Shown piece after piece: positions 33,786 through 36,765 of a stretch of 36,765 bases of DNA. The notes under the pieces are model-generated. The model saw nothing but the letters and a program-made list of their open reading frames with translations, had not been told where the DNA came from and did no database searches. The stretch is from Lysobacteraceae bacterium (lineage in GTDB: Bacteria; Pseudomonadota; Gammaproteobacteria; Xanthomonadales; Rhodanobacteraceae): assembly GCA_028870665.1 (NCBI GenBank), contig JAGWPB010000026.1, forward strand, positions 1 through 36,765, written 5' to 3'. How positions within the stretch are numbered: the stretch's first letter is position 1; each line of letters starts with the position of its first letter. The position numbers and the translations under genes are program-made.

Positions 33786-34931
33786 ATGCAGATCGAGACC
33801 AAGCTGCCCAAGGTAGGCACCACCATTTTCACGGTGATGAGCCAGTTGGCGCTGGAGCACAAGGCGGTCAATCTCGGACAGGGCTTTCCCGATTTCGAGG
33901 TGCCGACGCCGCTGCGCGAAGCGCTGGTGCGTGCGATGGCCGAGGGCAGGAACCAATACGCGCCGATGGCCGGCGTGCTCAAGCTGCGCGAGCAGATCGC
34001 GCTGAAGACCGAGCGTCTCTATAGGCGCCGCGTCAGTGCCGATACGGAAATCACGGTCACCTCCGGTGCCACCGAGGCGATCTTCGCCGTGATCGCCGCC
34101 AGCGTGCGGGCGGGCGACGAGGTGATCGTGCTGGATCCCTGCTACGACTGTTACGAGCCGGCGATCAACCTGCAGGGCGCGCAGGCGGTGCACGTACCAT
34201 TGGCGTTGCCGCATTTCGGCGTCGACTGGCAGCGCGTGCACGACGCCGTGACGCCGCGCACGCGCATGATCATGATCAACAGCCCGCACAACCCGTCCGG
34301 AGCGGTGCTGGACGCAGCCGATCTCGACGCGCTGGCCGCGATCGTGCGCGACTCCGGCATTCTGATTCTCTCTGACGAGGTGTACGAGCACATCCTGTTC
34401 GACGGCCGCGAGCACCAGAGCGTGCTGCGTCACGCCGAGCTGGTCGAGCGCAGTTTCGTGATCAGCTCGTTCGGCAAGACCTACCACTGCACCGGCTGGA
34501 AGGTCGGCTACTGCGTGGCTCCGAAGGCACTGACCGCCGAGTTCCGCAAGGTGCATCAGTATTTGACCTTCTGCACCTTCCATCCGGCGCAATGGGCGTT
34601 CGCGGAAATGCTGGAAGCCGAACCGCAGCATTACCTCGGGTTGCCGGCGTTCTACCAAGGCAAGCGCGACCGCTTCCGCGCCATGCTGTCCGGCTCGCGC
34701 TTCCAGCTGCTCGACGTTCCCGGCGGGTATTTCCAGCTGGCCGATTTTGCCGCCATCCGCGACACCGATGATCTCAATTTCTGCGAATGGCTGGTGCGCG
34801 AGGCGGGCGTGGCGGCGATTCCGGTGTCGGCGTTCTACGAAACGCCGCCGGATTCGAAGCTGGTTCGTTTCTGTTTCGCCAAGACCGACGCCACCTTGCA
34901 GGATGCCGCGGAGCGACTGTGCGCGCTCTGA
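33786..34931 (+). CDS. ybdL: PLP-dependent aminotransferase, methionine/glutamine type (YbdL-like)
   Basis: Fold-type I aminotransferase of 381 residues. The start KLPKVGTTIFTVMSQLALEH and VNLGQGFPDFEVP are characteristic of YbdL-type methionine aminotransferases. PLP-binding elements: TSGATEAI, NSPHNPSGAVL, SDEVYEH and the Schiff-base Lys231 in SSFGKTYHCTGWKVGY. E. coli YbdL transaminates methionine and similar amino acids with 2-oxo acids. The 3' end overlaps the omega-amidase-like gene by 13 bases. This pairing is the known glutamine transaminase/omega-amidase logic that makes transamination of glutamine irreversible. Confidence 0.9.
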   Translation: MQIETKLPKVGTTIFTVMSQLALEHKAVNLGQGFPDFEVPTPLREALVRAMAEGRNQYAPMAGVLKLREQIALKTERLYRRRVSADTEITVTSGATEAIFAVIAASVRAGDEVIVLDPCYDCYEPAINLQGAQAVHVPLALPHFGVDWQRVHDAVTPRTRMIMINSPHNPSGAVLDAADLDALAAIVRDSGILILSDEVYEHILFDGREHQSVLRHAELVERSFVISSFGKTYHCTGWKVGYCVAPKALTAEFRKVHQYLTFCTFHPAQWAFAEMLEAEPQHYLGLPAFYQGKRDRFRAMLSGSRFQLLDVPGGYFQLADFAAIRDTDDLNFCEWLVREAGVAAIPVSAFYETPPDSKLVRFCFAKTDATLQDAAERLCAL

Positions 34932-35722
34932 CCGTCAGCCTGGTGCAGGGAGCGACGCGCTGGCACGACGCTGCCGGCAATCGCGCCTATTACGGTGACC
35001 TGGCGCGCGGCCTCGCCGGCCGCGGCAGCGATCTGGTCGTGCTGCCGGAAACCTTCCTCTCCGGATTCACCAACGAGACCCTGCACAACGCCGAGCGCAT
35101 GGACGGCGAGGCACTGCCCTGGCTGCGCGATCTGGCCGCCGGGATCGGTGCGGTGATCACCGGCAGCATCGTCGTGCGCGTGGGCGAGCGTTATTTCAAT
35201 CGTCTGCTGTGGATGCGCCCCGACGGGACTTTCGAGTTCTACGACAAGCGCCACCTGTTCCGCATGGCCGACGAGCACACCCGCTATGCCGGCGGCGAAC
35301 AGCGTCTGATCGTCGAGCTGAACGGCTGGCGCATCTGTCCACTGGTCTGCTACGACCTGCGCTTTCCGGTCTGGATTCGCAACCGCCGCAACGCCGAGGC
35401 AACCGGCGGCATGGACTACGATCTGGTGCTGTTCGTCGCCAACTGGCCGCAACCGCGCCGGCACGCCTGGCGCACGCTGCTGCGCGCGCGCGCGATCGAG
35501 AACCTCTGCTACTGCGCCGGCGTCAACCGCGTCGGCCGCGACGGCAATGACCTGGCCTACGCCGGTGACAGTGCAGTACTGGACATGCTCGGTGAGCCGC
35601 TGGTCGAACTGGGCGCGCAGGAGCAGACGGTTACCGTCACCCTCGATGCGGCGCCGCTGCTTGCGCATCGCCAGCGTTTCCCGGCATGGATGGACGCCGA
35701 CGATTTCGAACTGCGGATCTGA
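34919..35722 (+). CDS. yafV: Nitrilase-superfamily hydrolase, probable omega-amidase (YafV-like)
   Basis: Carbon-nitrogen hydrolase of 267 residues with the complete triad Glu44 (LPETFLSG), Lys110 (YDKRHLF) and Cys144 (LVCYDLRFP). GINRVG-like CAGVNRVGRDGNDLAYAGDS follows, as in YafV/Nit2 omega-amidases, which hydrolyse 2-oxoglutaramate or 2-oxosuccinamate. The GTG start at 34919 lies inside the aminotransferase gene, giving a 13-base overlap. The coupling supports the omega-amidase reading over other nitrilase activities. Confidence 0.9.
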   Translation: MRALTVSLVQGATRWHDAAGNRAYYGDLARGLAGRGSDLVVLPETFLSGFTNETLHNAERMDGEALPWLRDLAAGIGAVITGSIVVRVGERYFNRLLWMRPDGTFEFYDKRHLFRMADEHTRYAGGEQRLIVELNGWRICPLVCYDLRFPVWIRNRRNAEATGGMDYDLVLFVANWPQPRRHAWRTLLRARAIENLCYCAGVNRVGRDGNDLAYAGDSAVLDMLGEPLVELGAQEQTVTVTLDAAPLLAHRQRFPAWMDADDFELRI

Positions 35723-35726
35723 GCAG

Positions 35727-36689
35727 TCAGGGTCGACTGCCCGACTTGCGCGTGGCGGCCGGAGCCGTGGTTTCGGGAAACAGCCCGCAGTCCCAGTAGG
35801 GAAAATCGCCGAAGCGCTCGGCGAGAAAGTCGATCAGGGCGCGCGTCTTGGCCGGCAGCGCGCGGCTGGCCGGGTATACCGCATGGACGGCCGCATCGGC
35901 TTCGATCTGCCAGTCCGGCAGCACGCGCACCAGTTCGCCGCGCCGCAGGCGATCGCTGGAGATGAAGCTCGGCTGCAGCGCGATACCGAGTCCGGCGGTC
36001 GCGGCCGCGGCGATCATGTCACCGTTGTTGGCACGCAGCGGGCCGCTGGCGCTGACGGTCACGCTTTCGCCGGCGCGAGTGAACGTCCACTCGTCGCGAC
36101 GACGGGCCAGGGAGTAGCGCAGGCAAGCGTGACGGGTCAGCTCCAGCGGATGCTGCGGCGTTCCATGCCGCTGCAGATAGCCGGGTGACGCCACGGCGAC
36201 CATGCGGCAGGGCGCGAGACGCCGTGCTGCCAGGCTGGAATCGGCCAGCCGGCCGATGCGCAGGGCCAAGTCCCAGCCGTCCTCGACCAGATCGACGAGG
36301 TGATCGTCGAGATCCACCTCAAGCTCGATCTTCGGGTAGCGCTGGTGAAACTCGGCCAGCGCCGGTCCGAGGTGCAGGATCGAAAACGACATCGGCGCGC
36401 TGAGGCGCAATCGGCCGCGTGGTTCGGATTGATGCTCCGCGGCCTCGGCTTCGGCTTCACTGATCGCCACCAGTGCTTCGCGCACGCGATGGAGATAACG
36501 CTGACCCGCCTCGGTCAGACTCAGCTTGCGCGTGGTCCGCTGCAGCAGGCGTACGCCGAGATCATCTTCAAGCGCGCGGATCAGCTTGCTGGCTTGCGCG
36601 CGCGAGATGTCCGCCTGCATCGCCGCCGCTGCGAAACTGCCGCTCTCGACCACGCGTACGAACAACTGCATCGCGGCGAGGCGGTCCAT
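35727..36689 (-). CDS. LysR family transcriptional regulator
   Basis: DNA-binding regulator of 320 residues. Winged helix-turn-helix at 1-60 (MDRLAAMQLFVRVVESGSFA, SRAQASKLIRALEDDLGVRL), linker helix, then the effector domain at about 90-290 (GRLRLSAPMSFSILHLGPAL, LEVDLDDHLVDLVEDGWDLA). The sequence is of the CrgA/DsdC-type subgroup that often regulates nearby divergent genes. Here its 5' side faces a same-strand gene only 12 bases away and its 3' side converges on the omega-amidase gene, so its target is not evident. The effector is unknown. Confidence 0.93.
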   Translation of the reverse strand: MDRLAAMQLFVRVVESGSFAAAAMQADISRAQASKLIRALEDDLGVRLLQRTTRKLSLTEAGQRYLHRVREALVAISEAEAEAAEHQSEPRGRLRLSAPMSFSILHLGPALAEFHQRYPKIELEVDLDDHLVDLVEDGWDLALRIGRLADSSLAARRLAPCRMVAVASPGYLQRHGTPQHPLELTRHACLRYSLARRRDEWTFTRAGESVTVSASGPLRANNGDMIAAAATAGLGIALQPSFISSDRLRRGELVRVLPDWQIEADAAVHAVYPASRALPAKTRALIDFLAERFGDFPYWDCGLFPETTAPAATRKSGSRP

Positions 36690-36701
36690 GCCGAACGCGC
36701 T

Positions 36702-36765
36702 CAGCGCGGTCCGCGGTTCGGGCCGCCCGGGCGCCGGTTGGGCCCGAACCCCTTGCCGGGACGGG
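36702..36765 (-). CDS. C-terminal end of a probable RhlE-type DEAD-box RNA helicase (truncated by window)
   Basis: On the - strand the last 20 codons before TGA read RPGKGFGPNRRPGGP and then NRGPR, a Gly/Arg/Pro/Asn-rich tail of the kind ending RhlE/DeaD-type RNA helicases. The helicase core lies outside the window, so this rests on composition alone. The stop is 12 bases ahead of the LysR start. Confidence 0.45.

Overview
The window is high-GC chromosomal DNA (roughly two thirds G+C by eye) from a gammaproteobacterium. Gene content and order (ffs, dnaX, ybaB and recR together; a GspC-PDZ type II secretion system; parC; tRNA-Ser GGA) suggest the Xanthomonadales/Lysobacterales, perhaps Rhodanobacteraceae or Xanthomonadaceae. 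That placement is inference from gene content and protein style, not from a search.

Bases 1-9431 are a sugar-use locus. A lipoprotein sugar-binding protein (start outside the window), two permeases and a large exported predicted six-hairpin glycosidase form one tightly overlapping + strand unit. Glucokinase and a GH1 beta-glucosidase form a - strand operon. The ABC ATPase stands alone on the + strand, divergent from the GH1 gene, with a sigma70-like promoter and a LacI-type operator between them. The likely logic is oligosaccharide import, cleavage to glucose and phosphorylation. Next come an exported alpha/beta hydrolase and a membrane-anchored penicillin-acylase-type enzyme.

Bases 13145-27302 are the most interesting part. 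A complete-looking core type II secretion system lies as two converging halves: gspG-H-I-J-K-L-M on + and gspC-D-E-F on -. A rhombosortase gene heads the gspCDEF unit. On the other side of the system, divergent from gspG, lies a subtilisin/sedolisin-fold protease. It ends in a GGGG-hydrophobic-basic tail, the GlyGly-CTERM signal that rhombosortases process. Tail-to-tail with the protease lies a small exported protein that is a free-standing copy of the protease's own propeptide domain. Exporter, sorting protease, cargo and candidate cargo inhibitor/chaperone are therefore together. The gspI and gspJ leader peptides share an unusual long homologous extension.

Bases 27325-33463 are housekeeping: parC, the 4.5S RNA gene, tRNA-Ser, then dnaX-ybaB-recR-HIT. 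The space between ffs and tRNA-Ser holds direct and inverted fragments of the tRNA 3' end. The dnaX leader holds a chain of stem-loops. After a hairpin-rich intergenic block at 33464-33785 come an aminotransferase overlapping an omega-amidase-like hydrolase (glutamine transaminase/omega-amidase pathway), a LysR regulator, and the last 20 codons of a probable RhlE-type RNA helicase at the right edge.
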